Origin: Litchfieldia sinesaloumensis
GTDB lineage: Bacteria > Bacillota > Bacilli > Bacillales > Bacillaceae_L
Assembly: GCF_900156865.1 (NCBI RefSeq)
Contig: NZ_LT732529.1
Span: 3,460,866 to 3,524,865, forward strand
Direction of reading: 5' to 3'
DNA length: 64,000 nucleotides
Part shown: positions 44,518 through 54,265 of the stretch, one piece after another
Layout of the letters: every line of letters starts with the position of its first letter
How positions within the stretch are numbered: position 1 is the stretch's first letter
Notes under the pieces: generated by a model
Databases searched by the model: none
What the model saw: the letters and a program-made list of their open reading frames with translations, nothing else
What the model was told of the DNA's origin: nothing
Made by a program: the position numbers and the translations under genes

Positions 44518-45714
44518 CTAACCATTCAGCTTCTTGATAAATACAACCTTAAGGTAGTTGCCCTCCTTGAATGACTGTAAGGTTTGGAAATCCTCTGGTA
44601 AAGAAAATTCCTCTACCAATTTATATGTACTGTTACTTTCCTTAAATGCCGTATCAATAAATCCTTTGAATTTCTTCATGTCAAATGATGCACTATTTGT
44701 GGAAGCAACAATTACCCCATTTTTCTCCGTAATGGCAATCGCTTCTATCAATAGATTTTTGTAATCCTTTTCAGCACTAAATGTAAATTTTTTCGACCTT
44801 GCAAAACTAGGTGGGTCAAGAATCACCACATCAAATTTCAAATTCTTTTTACCCGCATATTTAAAATAACGAAAAACATCCTCAACAATGATGTCATGTG
44901 CTTCATAATCGATTCCATTTACACTAAATTGTTCAATGGTTTTCGGTAGACTACGATTAGCCAAATCAACACTTGTTGTCTTTGTCGCACCACCCAATGC
45001 CGCATAAACAGAAAATGCCCCTGTATATGAAAAGGTATTTAACACTGTTTTCCCTTTTGCATACTTATCACGTATGGTCTTTCTCACATTACGCTGGTCA
45101 AGAAAAACCCCTACCATTGCTTCTTCGTTAAAATAGACAGCAAAGTGAACCCCATTCTCTTTTACAATAATCGGAAATTGACCTCGCTCTCCTGCTACAA
45201 ACCCATCTTCTTCTATAAACTTTCCTTCCGCACGAAACCTCTTTTTCTGGTAAATAGCTTTGTACTCAACTATATTTTGAAGCGCTGCTAGAATATCTTC
45301 AAAAAATGTATAAATTCCTTTACTGTACCAATTTATTAAGTAATACCCATCAAAGTAATCAATGGTGAGACCTCCAATTCCGTCTCCTTCTCCATTAAAA
45401 ACCCGAAAGGCATTCGTATCCTTTTCAACAAAGAATGACCTTCTTTTATCTAATGCAGCTTTAATCTTCCTCTCAAAAAATCCCTGATCAATCTTCTCAT
45501 TCTTATTCTTGGTTAGGACCCAGCCATATCCTTTGTTTTGCTTGCCGTAATATCCTTTTGCTATGAATTGATCCTTTTCATCGACCAGGTTAATTAATAC
45601 GCCCTCTTCTATTGAATTTATCTGTTCCATCACTTGTTTTGTGATAAGGGGGTAACCGCCTTTATACTTATTAGCGTATTTTGAAGGTACCTTTATATGT
45701 AATTCTGTTTCCAT
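44518..45714 (-). CDS. rlmI: Class I rRNA (cytosine-C5) methyltransferase, RlmI/YwbD type
   Basis: About 398 residues: N-terminal PUA-like domain, central EEHEH domain and a C-terminal Rossmann methyltransferase with VLNTFSYTGAFSVYAALGGA (SAM site) and VVILDPPSFARSKK. Relatives methylate C1962 of 23S rRNA. Two ATGs three codons apart (45723, 45714); GGGATGAAG favours 45714. Confidence 0.85.
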   Translation of the reverse strand: METELHIKVPSKYANKYKGGYPLITKQVMEQINSIEEGVLINLVDEKDQFIAKGYYGKQNKGYGWVLTKNKNEKIDQGFFERKIKAALDKRRSFFVEKDTNAFRVFNGEGDGIGGLTIDYFDGYYLINWYSKGIYTFFEDILAALQNIVEYKAIYQKKRFRAEGKFIEEDGFVAGERGQFPIIVKENGVHFAVYFNEEAMVGVFLDQRNVRKTIRDKYAKGKTVLNTFSYTGAFSVYAALGGATKTTSVDLANRSLPKTIEQFSVNGIDYEAHDIIVEDVFRYFKYAGKKNLKFDVVILDPPSFARSKKFTFSAEKDYKNLLIEAIAITEKNGVIVASTNSASFDMKKFKGFIDTAFKESNSTYKLVEEFSLPEDFQTLQSFKEGNYLKVVFIKKLNG

Positions 45715-45839
45715 TATCTTCATCCCATTCTATGGTCTTCTTTTCACCTATCATACAATTATCTTCACTAAAATCAAAGACGTCTTAGTGATTTGCTCAA
45801 GTTCACGTCCATAGAACCTCGAGGCCTTCCGCTGGAAAA

Positions 45840-45895
45840 TTAAATAGGGCCATCCTTCGCTACCTTCAAGTAACGAGGTACTGACCCTACTTCTA
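45840..45895 (-). terminator. Structured terminator of the parMR operon
   Basis: TAGGGTCA / TGGCCCTA outer stem (45845-45852 with 45882-45889) around an inner CCTCG/CGAAGG stem, then TATTTAATTTT leftward. Confidence 0.65.
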
Positions 45896-45903
45896 ATTAG
45901 TGA

Positions 45904-46500
45904 TTACTTATTCATGGCAGAAAGAAAATCCCCAAGAAGACTGTCTAAATCAGTGTCTTCCGTGGCCTCTTCCTCATTAGGTACTTCTTGTTTTGCCGTT
46001 TCCCACTTAAAATTATCTAAATCATCATCAAAGCTGTCAACCTCACTCGTCGCAGCAACTTCATTGTGTGATACTTCGTCCTCAAGTGATGGTTGAACTT
46101 TATGTTCCTCTACTGATATTTCCTCTTGAAGGTATAAGGCTTCATCCAAATCAACCGACTTACTATTTAACGACGCAAGAAGTGCAGTTGCACGTACTGG
46201 ATCCGATAGAAGCTGATGTATGATACTTCCTAGTAACGCCTCTGAATGTTCATGCTTTAACCAATTGCGTTGTGATTTACTTAATTTGTGAGGAAGTGGC
46301 ACAGTAATAACTTCTCGCTCTCTTGAATAGGACTGGCCGACACCCTGCATGACATACTCCGCTATCTTACTTGAAAAGTTTCTACGCTCTGTTTCTTTTA
46401 ACTTTTGGAGGTGTTTTAATAAATGATCAGGTGTATCGGATGGTACACGGAATGAAATGGCTTGGCCCCTTTTGACCTCAGTTGAGGTAGACTTTCTCAT
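45904..46500 (-). CDS. parR: ParR-like DNA-binding partition adaptor
   Basis: 198 residues. The N-terminal half (about 10-60) has the ribbon-helix-helix pattern (GQAISFRVP followed by two helices), then a helical dimer region; the C-terminal half is a long acidic linker ending in a short conserved-looking helix LDSLLGDFLSAMNK, the likely ParM contact. It is 14 bp downstream of the ParM gene, the standard order in actin-type partition operons. It should bind the iteron array upstream of parM and tether DNA to the filament tip. AAGGTG ribosome site. Confidence 0.78.
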   Translation of the reverse strand: MRKSTSTEVKRGQAISFRVPSDTPDHLLKHLQKLKETERRNFSSKIAEYVMQGVGQSYSREREVITVPLPHKLSKSQRNWLKHEHSEALLGSIIHQLLSDPVRATALLASLNSKSVDLDEALYLQEEISVEEHKVQPSLEDEVSHNEVAATSEVDSFDDDLDNFKWETAKQEVPNEEEATEDTDLDSLLGDFLSAMNK

Positions 46501-46514
46501 AAGATCACCTTATC

Positions 46515-47687
46515 TCATTTTTTAACTGGCTCTTGCGGTACTTTTTGCTTCTCCGTTTTTCTTACGAAATCTGTTATGAGCTTATAATAAGCATTGGCCA
46601 TCATCCAAATACTCTCTTTTTCATCCTCAAAGAATTCGATATTGTAGCCATCAAGGTTATTGTTCAAGGTCTTCATATAGTCCTTTAACACATTTGATCC
46701 ACCACCAACAAAATAGCAGATTTCAGTTTGCGAGTTTTTTAGCCATACATTACGTAGCAAGCGATATTGTTTTTTTGCTAAATCCAAGAGAATTCGATCT
46801 GTAATATCATGTACACTTGTCCGACTTCCTTTTACCATAATATGATTGCGATTATTTTTTCTTGTAATAATATCAACCACATCACGGCGACTGTCTAACT
46901 CGACTCCATGTTTAGACCGAATTTCTTCTCTGATTGCTTCTAATGATTCAGATACTCCAAGGTTAAATCCTTGCGCCTTATCATCATCGACAGTTCGATT
47001 ACGAATCACTGCAATATCAGTTGATAATCCGCCAATATCCTGAATTAGGATTCGTTTATCGATTAAATCTTTATTAATTACTTTCAAGTCATTATCCATA
47101 ACAAGATTAATATAAGCAGCAAATCCTTCTGGATATATTTTGACCTCATTAAATTTAATATTCACCTTTAATCCTTGATATCTTGGAGTCACGAGAAACT
47201 CTACCTGGTGAACAGAACCTGTAAGTTTTGATCGATATCCTGCATCCTTACCTTCCTTTACTTCACGAAGTGGCAGACCGGTTCCAAGTGTATAATTTGC
47301 ATCAATTATATTTTTTTGACGAGGGAAAGTTGAAGAATTTTCCTCCCTAACCGCATCCAATGCCAATGTTGCAAATAACATAATTAATGTCTGGTCCTCT
47401 TCTGATTTACTACTTCCCGGGTCCAACTCTGAAGCACTACCACTCTTTGTTGCTAAATGACCGACACGATAAATAACGTTATTATCCTTTAGGGCAGGGG
47501 AGTGGACCCTGATGTGAATTCCTTCAAGTGGATCCTTGCTATTTAACTCTTCTATTCCAATGACCGGACGGTCCTCAATATCTCTTGCAATAATATTAGG
47601 TATGTTTAATTCGTGCTCTAGCTCTCCAAAGATCGCCTTAATAGAGTCATTTCCAACATCAACTGCTGCAATTCTAGACTTAGACAT
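46515..47687 (-). CDS. parM: ParM/StbA-family actin-like ATPase
   Basis: 390 residues with the actin fold signatures: phosphate-1 AAVDVGNDSIKA (residues 7-18), phosphate-2 IQDIGGLSTDIAV (about 222-234) and adenosine motif FVGGGSNVLK (about 327-336). Closest to Gram-positive plasmid ParM/Alp proteins. It polymerises with ATP to push replicated DNA apart. Upstream lies an iteron array, downstream a ParR-like gene, so the cassette is complete. All flanking genes are chromosomal housekeeping genes (rRNA methyltransferase, proBA). Confidence 0.88.
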   Translation of the reverse strand: MSKSRIAAVDVGNDSIKAIFGELEHELNIPNIIARDIEDRPVIGIEELNSKDPLEGIHIRVHSPALKDNNVIYRVGHLATKSGSASELDPGSSKSEEDQTLIMLFATLALDAVREENSSTFPRQKNIIDANYTLGTGLPLREVKEGKDAGYRSKLTGSVHQVEFLVTPRYQGLKVNIKFNEVKIYPEGFAAYINLVMDNDLKVINKDLIDKRILIQDIGGLSTDIAVIRNRTVDDDKAQGFNLGVSESLEAIREEIRSKHGVELDSRRDVVDIITRKNNRNHIMVKGSRTSVHDITDRILLDLAKKQYRLLRNVWLKNSQTEICYFVGGGSNVLKDYMKTLNNNLDGYNIEFFEDEKESIWMMANAYYKLITDFVRKTEKQKVPQEPVKK

Positions 47688-47797
47688 TCAAACATCATCC
47701 CTTCAACTTAGTAGATTATTTTTTTCTGTATCTCTTTATTTAAAGGGTAGTAGAGATTACTAGATTCCACAATGACTACTAGTAAAAAGAAATATAA

Positions 47798-47974
47798 TTG
47801 TAAACCTGTAAACACCTTGTAAACATGTCGTTATTTGTAAACATTTCTGTATACAATGATTACAAAGGTGTACACATGTCGTCACGCCGGGTTGTATACT
47901 ACTTTGTAAACAAGTAAACGGTATTGTATACAATCTGTTTACACTTTATATACACGTAAACAAAAATGTATACA
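47798..47974. repeat. parC-like iteron array (TGTAWACA repeats)
   Basis: About 13 copies of an 8-bp near-palindrome TGTAWACA (variants TGTAAACA, TGTATACA, TGTACACA, TGTTTACA) in 177 bp directly upstream of parM. Positions include 47798, 47807, 47817, 47835, 47848, 47869, 47892, 47904, 47924, 47936, 47955 and 47967. Spacing is 9-20 bp, several near one helical turn. Position and form are those of a ParR-bound centromere and autoregulatory operator. Confidence 0.88.
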
Positions 47975-47977
47975 GCA

Positions 47978-48020
47978 AAAAAAGAGAGGGTATTTCCAAA
48001 TTCATAGAAATACCCTCTAG
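47978..48020 (-). terminator. Terminator of proBA
   Basis: AGAGGGTATTTC (47985-47996) pairs with GAAATACCCTCT (48007-48018), then TTTTTTT leftward. Confidence 0.88.
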
Positions 48021-48036
48021 CTTTTATCCTCTATTA

Positions 48037-49281
48037 TTACTTTATTTGCCCATTTCCTCTAATCGTATATTTGGTAGAAGTTAATGCTTGTAACCCCATT
48101 GGTCCACGAGCATGGAGCTTTTGTGTGCTTATTCCAATTTCAGCACCAAACCCAAATTCAAAACCATCTGTGAAGCGAGTTGATGCATTATGATAGACTG
48201 CTGCAGCATCGACCTCTGTTAGAAATTGCTCAACATTTTCAGTTGATTGAGAAACGATTGCTTCTGAATGTTTTGTTCCATATTGGTTAATGTGGGCAAT
48301 CGCCTCGCCTACATCTTCGACTACTTTTATGGCTACCTCTAGACCTAAGAATTCCCTTTCCCAGTCTTCCTTCGTTGCAGGAACTATATCATTTCCTATC
48401 TGTTGGACTCTATCATCTCCGTGTATACGGACGCCTTCAGCCTGTAGAGTCGTGATTAACTCACCTAGATATGTGGTCGCCCAATCCCTTTGAACGAGTA
48501 CATTTTCGATTGCATTACACACAGAAGGCCGTTGGGTTTTGGCATTTACCGTAATCTCGAATGCCATCTTCGCATCAGCCGTTTCATCTATATATACATG
48601 ACAATTCCCTGCACCTGTTTCCAGTACTGGAACCGTAGAATTTTGAACAACTGTTTGAATTAACTTTGCCCCACCTCGTGGAATTAGCACATCCAAATAC
48701 TCGTTTAACTTAAACATTTCAGATGCCGTTTCACGACTCGTATCTTCTAGTAACTGTACAGACTCAATTGGTAAACTGCTTAATTCAAGAGCATGCTGAA
48801 TGACTTTTACGATTGCTTTATTCGAATGAATGGCGGTTGAACTACCACGTAATAGCACTGCATTACCAGTTTTTAAACACAGACTTGACGCATCTACGGT
48901 TACATTTGGCCTCGCTTCATAAATCATGCCGACAACACCAAGAGGTACCCGAATCTGTGTAATCTGAAGGCCATTCGGACGCTCCCACTCCTCTACCACT
49001 TGGCCGATCGGATCATTAAGTTTTGTTAACTGAATCAGAGCATCTGCTATATCATGAATCCTCTGTTCGTCTAATTTTAATCGGTCTAGTAGGGATTCGC
49101 TCATACCATTTTCTTTTCCAGCCTGTAAGTCCTTTTCATTTTCTTCCATAATAAAAGCTTGTTCCTTGATAAGTTGTTCAGAAATAATTGAGAGTGCATG
49201 ATTTTTTTGTTCCGTTGTCGCTTTTGCTAAGATTTGTGCAGCCTTTTTTGCCATTTTTGCTTTTTGAATTAACTCACTCAT
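48037..49281 (-). CDS. proA: Gamma-glutamyl phosphate reductase
   Basis: 414 residues, aldehyde-dehydrogenase fold; catalytic Cys in [12 protein letters not shown] (about 254). Reduces gamma-glutamyl phosphate to glutamate semialdehyde in proline synthesis. Its ATG overlaps the proB stop by 8 bp, so the two are translationally coupled. Confidence 0.94.
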   Translation of the reverse strand: MSELIQKAKMAKKAAQILAKATTEQKNHALSIISEQLIKEQAFIMEENEKDLQAGKENGMSESLLDRLKLDEQRIHDIADALIQLTKLNDPIGQVVEEWERPNGLQITQIRVPLGVVGMIYEARPNVTVDASSLCLKTGNAVLLRGSSTAIHSNKAIVKVIQHALELSSLPIESVQLLEDTSRETASEMFKLNEYLDVLIPRGGAKLIQTVVQNSTVPVLETGAGNCHVYIDETADAKMAFEITVNAKTQRPSVCNAIENVLVQRDWATTYLGELITTLQAEGVRIHGDDRVQQIGNDIVPATKEDWEREFLGLEVAIKVVEDVGEAIAHINQYGTKHSEAIVSQSTENVEQFLTEVDAAAVYHNASTRFTDGFEFGFGAEIGISTQKLHARGPMGLQALTSTKYTIRGNGQIK

Positions 49282-50401
49282 ACTCCATTCTCCTCTCTTT
49301 TTGACTTACCCAGTTATCTCTATGAATCACAACTCGTTGGTCACTGTTTACTTTAACCATCGCCTTTGTGCTTGATAGTCCTTTAATTTCTATTAATTGA
49401 TCAGAAGAAAAATTCACTTTTCCTTTCCCGATAATTTCTCCCTTTAGGTTTACAACCTCTACTACGTCATTGATTTTAAAATTCCCGATTATATTTGTAA
49501 CCCCTGCTGGCAGGAGACTTTTACCTTGTCGTAATATAGCCGCAACGGCTCCTTGGTCGATCTCAATTTTTCCATTTGGAATTGAATGTAATGCGAGCCA
49601 CTGTTTTGATGCTTTCATTCCTGGATGTGAGGAATTACCAATATAAGTTCCATCTCCCTTTCCAGCAAGAATATCAACCAATTTATCGTCTCCTGTTCCA
49701 GACCCTATAAATACTTTAACCCCCAAGCCCAATGCAGTCCTTGCCGCCTCTATTTTCGACTTCATTCCGCCAGTCCCTACCTTAGAGCCTGGTTCCGTAG
49801 CACCACTAACTAATTCTTCATGTATTTTATCAAGGAAGTTATACCTTTTTGCATCTGGATGTGTTCGTGGATTTTGATCATAGATTCCATTGACATCCGT
49901 AAGAATTACTAAAAAGTCAGCATGGACCAGACCACTTACTAAAGCAGATAACATGTCATTATCTCCGAAGTTTAATTCTTCTAGTGATACAGAATCATTT
50001 TCATTAATAATGGGAACCACATTTCGTTTTAGTAACTCAGAAAGAGTTGCATGCGCATTGTTGTATTGATCCTTGTAGAGAAAGTTCTGCCTCGTTAACA
50101 GTAATTGTGCGACAACGACCCCATGTTTTTTAAACTCCTCCGTATATCCTCTTAATAAAAGCCCTTGGCCAACTGCCGCCGCAGCTTGTTTGCCCGCTAC
50201 CGTTTTAGGGCGGGACGGATAACCAAGGTCCATAAAGCCTGCTGCAACAGCTCCAGACGAAATGAGAACGACCTCATGTCCTTTTTCCTTTAACAGTGCT
50301 ATTGCGTTAACATGCTCACGTAATTTCTCAATACTGAGGCCACCATTTTGATTCGTTAAAGAGCTACTGCCAATTTTGACAACAATTCGTTTCTTCTTCA
50401 C
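49274..50401 (-). CDS. proB: Glutamate 5-kinase
   Basis: About 375 residues: amino-acid kinase domain (KIGSSSLT start; [12 protein letters not shown]) plus a C-terminal PUA domain (from about 280). First step of proline synthesis. The frame extends to 50443 but GGGGTG precedes the GTG at 50401. Controlled by an upstream T-box. Confidence 0.92.
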   Translation of the reverse strand: MKKKRIVVKIGSSSLTNQNGGLSIEKLREHVNAIALLKEKGHEVVLISSGAVAAGFMDLGYPSRPKTVAGKQAAAAVGQGLLLRGYTEEFKKHGVVVAQLLLTRQNFLYKDQYNNAHATLSELLKRNVVPIINENDSVSLEELNFGDNDMLSALVSGLVHADFLVILTDVNGIYDQNPRTHPDAKRYNFLDKIHEELVSGATEPGSKVGTGGMKSKIEAARTALGLGVKVFIGSGTGDDKLVDILAGKGDGTYIGNSSHPGMKASKQWLALHSIPNGKIEIDQGAVAAILRQGKSLLPAGVTNIIGNFKINDVVEVVNLKGEIIGKGKVNFSSDQLIEIKGLSSTKAMVKVNSDQRVVIHRDNWVSQKERRMEYE

Positions 50402-50454
50402 TTCATTCACCCCGGATTGATAATCAACTACAATTTCAAACAAATCCTCTGTAT

Positions 50455-50697
50455 ATAAAAAAAGGCCCTTCCATCCCTATAAAAAGGACGAAAAGACCAT
50501 ATAACCTTTCGTGGTACCACCTTTATTGATACTGGATGCTCCAGTACCCACTCAATAGCCTTTAACGCGGGCAACGGCTAGGTTTTGCCTAGCAGTTCAA
50601 GGGACAGGTTCAATAGCATTGCAGGCGCGTAAAATCTTTCAGCCCATGAATTTTACTCTCTTTTACCTGAGGACTATCTACTGGTTCCCTATCATTA
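50455..50697 (-). promoter_or_regulatory. T-box leader of proBA (probably tRNA-Pro)
   Basis: Contains the T-box antiterminator core AAGGTGGTACCACG (about 50508-50524, minus strand), a Stem I region, and a terminator stem GGTCTTTTCGTCC / GGATGGAAGGGCC with T-run (50455-50500). The base of Stem I (AGGGA / TCCCT) brings GAACCTG into the specifier-loop position; CCU (50606-50608) would read proline. Confidence 0.9.
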
Positions 50698-50744
50698 CTT
50701 CATATTTATAATAAGTGTCACTTGCCGTTTATTAGATTAGGAAT

Positions 50745-50773
50745 ATTATGAATCAATTTTATATCGATGTCAA
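50745..50773 (-). promoter_or_regulatory. Promoter of proBA
   Basis: TTGACA (50768-50773), 17-bp spacer, CATAAT (50745-50750), leading into the T-box. Confidence 0.75.
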
Positions 50774-50867
50774 TGGATGCTTTTAAATCAAAATTACCAT
50801 TTATGAGCGGTATTATTTTTTTCTAAAATCCTAATAATAAACTGCAGTGCCTTGTCCATCATATTAG

Positions 50868-50903
50868 TTGACATAGGTATTAACATCTATATAATAATTA
50901 GTA
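50868..50903 (+). promoter_or_regulatory. ahpC promoter with PerR-type box
   Basis: TTGACA (50868-50873), 16-bp spacer, TATAAT (50890-50895). ATATAATAATTAGTA (50889-50903) matches the PerR box TTATAATNATTATAA at about 12 of 15 positions and covers the -10. A second weaker version follows at about 50912-50925. Confidence 0.65.
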
Positions 50904-50983
50904 TAAACAAGTAATAATTATAGATTTTTTAGTCAATAATGCTAATAATCTATTTTTAAATATTTTATTTGGAGGAATTTACT

Positions 50984-51553
50984 ATGTCACTTATTGGAAA
51001 AGAAGTACAACCATTCACAGCACATGCTTATCATGCAGGTTCAGGCGATTTTATTGAGGTTTCTGAACAAAACTTAAAAGGTCAATGGAGTATTTTCTGC
51101 TTTTACCCAGCTGACTTTACTTTCGTTTGCCCTACTGAACTTGAGGATCTTCAAAATCAATATGCAACATTAAAAGAATTAGGTGTTGAAGTATATTCTG
51201 TATCTACTGATACTCACTTCACTCATAAGGCATGGCATGATCATTCTGATGCTATCAGCAAAATTGAATATATTATGATTGGTGACCCTTCTCAAAGAAT
51301 TACACGTATCTTTGACGTTTTAGACGAAGAAGCTGGTCTTGCAGATCGTGGAACTTTCATCATTGATCCAGACGGTGTTGTACAAGCACTTGAAATCAAT
51401 GCAGGCGGAATTGGCCGTGACGCAAGCACTCTTGTTAACAAGATTAAAGCTGCACAATACGTTCGTAACAATCCAGGTGAAGTATGCCCGGCTAAATGGG
51501 AAGAAGGCGGAGAAACACTTAAGCCAAGCCTAGACCTAGTCGGCAAAATTTAA
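50984..51553 (+). CDS. ahpC: Alkyl hydroperoxide reductase subunit C (peroxiredoxin)
   Basis: 189 residues. Peroxidatic Cys in [10 protein letters not shown] (about 47) and resolving Cys in GEVCPAKW (about 167), typical 2-Cys peroxiredoxin. Reduces H2O2 and organic peroxides with AhpF. GGAGG selects the ATG at 50984; the frame extends to a TTG at 50969 within the leader. Followed by ahpF after 12 bp. Confidence 0.95.
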   Translation: MSLIGKEVQPFTAHAYHAGSGDFIEVSEQNLKGQWSIFCFYPADFTFVCPTELEDLQNQYATLKELGVEVYSVSTDTHFTHKAWHDHSDAISKIEYIMIGDPSQRITRIFDVLDEEAGLADRGTFIIDPDGVVQALEINAGGIGRDASTLVNKIKAAQYVRNNPGEVCPAKWEEGGETLKPSLDLVGKI

Positions 51554-51565
51554 GGGGTGCTATAA

Positions 51566-53146
51566 ATGGTATTAGATGCTGATATTAAGCAACAATTAAC
51601 TCAATATCTTCAACTATTAGAAAATGATGTACTGCTCAAAGTCAGCGCTGGATCCGATGATGTATCAAAGGACATGGTTTCACTCGTTAATGAATTGAAA
51701 ACAATGTCACCGAAAATTAAAGTTGAGGATTCTCAATTAGAACGAACACCTAGCTTTAGTGTCAATCGAATTGGGGAAGATTCAGGTGTAACATTTGCTG
51801 GTATTCCCCTTGGACACGAATTTACTTCCTTTGTGTTAGCTCTTCTACAAGTTAGTGGACGAGCTCCAAAGGTTGAGCAGAAGCTAATAGATCAAATTAA
51901 AGACATTAAAGGTGAATATCACTTCGAAACTTATGTTAGCTTAAGTTGCCATAACTGTCCTGATGTTGTACAAGCACTTAACTTAATGAGCGTTCTCAAT
52001 CCTGGTATTACACATACTATGATTGATGGTGCTGCATTTAAAGAAGAAGTTGAGAGCAAAGATATCATGGCTGTTCCTACCGTATTTTTAAATGGAGAGA
52101 ATTTCGGCAACGGTCGTATGACCCTTGAAGAAATCCTCGCTAAAGTTGGTAGTGCTCCTGATGCTTCAGAGTTTGCTGATAAAGATCCATTTGATGTTCT
52201 TGTGGTTGGCGGCGGACCTGCTGGAGCAAGTGCAGCAGTCTATGCAGCTCGTAAAGGCATTCGTACTGGTATTGTTGCTGAACGCTTTGGCGGTCAGATT
52301 ATGGATACCCTTGGCATTGAAAACTTTATCAGTGTTAAGTACACAGAAGGCCCTAAGCTAGCAGCTAGTCTTGAAGAGCATGTAAAAGAGTACGATGTAG
52401 ATGTTATGAACTTACAGCGTGCCAAACGCATTGAAAAGAAAGACTATATTGAGGTTGAACTGGAGAACGGTGCTACTCTAAAAAGTAAAACCCTCATCCT
52501 TTCAACAGGTGCACGTTGGCGTAATGTTGGCGTACCTGGTGAAGTAGAGTTCAAAAACAAAGGTGTAGCCTACTGTCCACATTGTGACGGTCCATTGTTT
52601 GCAGGTAAGGACGTAGCCGTTATTGGTGGCGGAAACTCAGGTGTAGAAGCTGCCATTGACCTAGCAGGTATTGTAAAGCATGTAACAGTTCTTGAATTTA
52701 ATTCTGAACTAAAGGCTGATACAGTGTTACAAGATCGTCTCTTCAGTCTTCCAAACGTTACTGTTATTAAGAATGCCCAGACAAAAGAGATTACTGGTAC
52801 TGACAAAGTAAATGGAATTACGTATACTGACCGTGAATCTGGAAAAGAACATCATGTTGAACTTCAAGGTGTATTTGTCCAAATTGGTCTCGTACCAAAC
52901 ACAGATTGGCTTGATGGAACAATTGAACGCAACAGAATGGGTGAGATTGTTGTTGATAACCATGGTGCAACAAGTGTTCCTGGTGTATTTGCCGCTGGAG
53001 ATTGTACAAATAGTCCATATAAGCAAATCATCATTTCAATGGGATCAGGTGCAACTGCATCACTAAGTGCATTTGACTATATCATCCGAAATAATTGGGA
53101 TACAAATACAGATGAGTCTGGTAAGAAAACACTAGTTCATCAATAA
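51566..53146 (+). CDS. ahpF: Alkyl hydroperoxide reductase subunit F
   Basis: 526-residue flavoprotein. N-terminal tandem thioredoxin-like domain with CHNC (about 131-134) and a thioredoxin-reductase-like domain with FAD site [19 protein letters not shown], redox CPHC (about 338-341) and C-terminal GVFAAGDCT. Passes electrons from NADH to AhpC. Slightly longer than B. subtilis AhpF (509) by a C-terminal tail. Ends in a terminator. Confidence 0.94.
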   Translation: MVLDADIKQQLTQYLQLLENDVLLKVSAGSDDVSKDMVSLVNELKTMSPKIKVEDSQLERTPSFSVNRIGEDSGVTFAGIPLGHEFTSFVLALLQVSGRAPKVEQKLIDQIKDIKGEYHFETYVSLSCHNCPDVVQALNLMSVLNPGITHTMIDGAAFKEEVESKDIMAVPTVFLNGENFGNGRMTLEEILAKVGSAPDASEFADKDPFDVLVVGGGPAGASAAVYAARKGIRTGIVAERFGGQIMDTLGIENFISVKYTEGPKLAASLEEHVKEYDVDVMNLQRAKRIEKKDYIEVELENGATLKSKTLILSTGARWRNVGVPGEVEFKNKGVAYCPHCDGPLFAGKDVAVIGGGNSGVEAAIDLAGIVKHVTVLEFNSELKADTVLQDRLFSLPNVTVIKNAQTKEITGTDKVNGITYTDRESGKEHHVELQGVFVQIGLVPNTDWLDGTIERNRMGEIVVDNHGATSVPGVFAAGDCTNSPYKQIIISMGSGATASLSAFDYIIRNNWDTNTDESGKKTLVHQ

Positions 53147-53151
53147 TAATT

Positions 53152-53196
53152 CAAAGCAACTTTACTACCTAACCAGGTGTAAAGTTGCTTTTTTCG
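53152..53196 (+). terminator. Terminator after ahpCF
   Basis: AAGCAACTTTAC (53154-53165) pairs with GTAAAGTTGCTT (53179-53190), then TTTT. Confidence 0.88.
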
Positions 53197-53290
53197 TATT
53201 ATTAGTAAAAGACACTTTTACTAATATTTTCTATTTAATTACCTTCTTCACCATGCAAATAGGTAAAATGTAAAATTTTGTAAATAATAC

Positions 53291-53320
53291 TTGTCAAAGG
53301 TTTTTCTAGCTCTTTACAAT
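53291..53320 (+). promoter_or_regulatory. Promoter of the formate/nitrite transporter
   Basis: TTGTCA (53291-53296), 18-bp spacer, TACAAT (53315-53320). AT-rich symmetric sequence precedes it, but no clean Rex or FNR box. Confidence 0.55.
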
Positions 53321-53362
53321 AGAAGTAGTGACAACCTACATAAGAAAATGGAGGCTAGGGCC

Positions 53363-54205
53363 TTGGATTATATTAAACCTAATCAGTTAATCGAAGATGT
53401 TGCACAAACTGGTGCTTATAAAACCACCTTGAACATAAGTGATATTTTAATAAAAGGGATCTTATCTGGTGCCTTTTTGGGTTTTGCTACAACACTAGCC
53501 TTTACAGCTACAATTGAAACAAACTTGAGTATTGTAGGAGCTATAGTCTTTCCTGTCGGGTTTGTGCTTGTATTGTTATTAAGCCTCGAGCTGGTGACTG
53601 GCAACTTTGCGATGCTACCACTTGCAAGGATGAGAGGTCTTACTTCTAGTAAAAGGATGGTTTACAACTTTTTTTGGGCCTTTCTTGGAAATCTTCTAGG
53701 AAGCATTTTGTATGGAATATTATTTTATATCGTAGCAACAAAATTGGGACATATCACTCAAGGGGCGATGATTGACAAGATTATTACTGTAGCTGAAGGG
53801 AAAACTCTTGCATATAAAAGCCTTGGTGGAGATGGAATGATTGTTGTTATTACCAAAGCAATATTATGTAATTGGATGGTTACTTTAGGAGCTTTTATGG
53901 CATTTATTTCGAGTTCTACAATTGGAAAAATTGCTGCTATGTGGCTTCCTGTGTTTTTATTTTTTGCCCAAGGTTTTGAGCACGCCGTCGTAAATATGTT
54001 TGTCATTCCAACAGCTATATTTATGGGTGCAGATCTTACATTAGGTGATTGGTGGCTGTGGAATCAAATTCCTGTTACTATCGGAAACTTTATTGGTGGA
54101 TTTATTTTTACTGCGTTGGCACTTCATTTAGTTAATAAGAAAAAGGTAACAAAAACCGAAGCCATAATACTTAACTACCCCCATTTGAAGGATAAAGAAA
54201 TATAA
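53363..54205 (+). CDS. Formate/nitrite transporter family channel (YwcJ-like)
   Basis: About 280 residues with six helices of the FNT fold; FNT-typical segments KGILSGAFLGFATTLA, LELVTGNFAMLPLARM, CNWMVTLGAFMAF and GFEHAVVNMFVIP. Carries formate, nitrite or related monovalent anions. The TTG at 53363 with GGAGG 8 nt upstream is preferred over an earlier frame start that overlaps the promoter. A weak hairpin follows at 54218-54242. Confidence 0.87.
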   Translation: MDYIKPNQLIEDVAQTGAYKTTLNISDILIKGILSGAFLGFATTLAFTATIETNLSIVGAIVFPVGFVLVLLLSLELVTGNFAMLPLARMRGLTSSKRMVYNFFWAFLGNLLGSILYGILFYIVATKLGHITQGAMIDKIITVAEGKTLAYKSLGGDGMIVVITKAILCNWMVTLGAFMAFISSSTIGKIAAMWLPVFLFFAQGFEHAVVNMFVIPTAIFMGADLTLGDWWLWNQIPVTIGNFIGGFIFTALALHLVNKKKVTKTEAIILNYPHLKDKEI

Positions 54206-54265
54206 ATATATACAAATGGCCCTCCTATTAACTAGGGGGGCTGACTATCTTATTATCTATCAATA

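Noticed and set aside
47798-47974. Repeat array considered as a CRISPR or replication-origin iteron cluster
   Set aside because: Units are 8 bp with short irregular spacing and no cas genes; no rep gene is present. Position before parM explains it as a partition site.
53230-53290. Possible Rex or FNR box before the formate/nitrite channel
   Set aside because: The sequence TGTAAAATTTTGTAAA does not match either consensus well enough.
54210-54250. Strong-looking GC stem between the formate channel and multicopper oxidase genes
   Set aside because: No clear T-run on either side; mentioned only as a weak hairpin.
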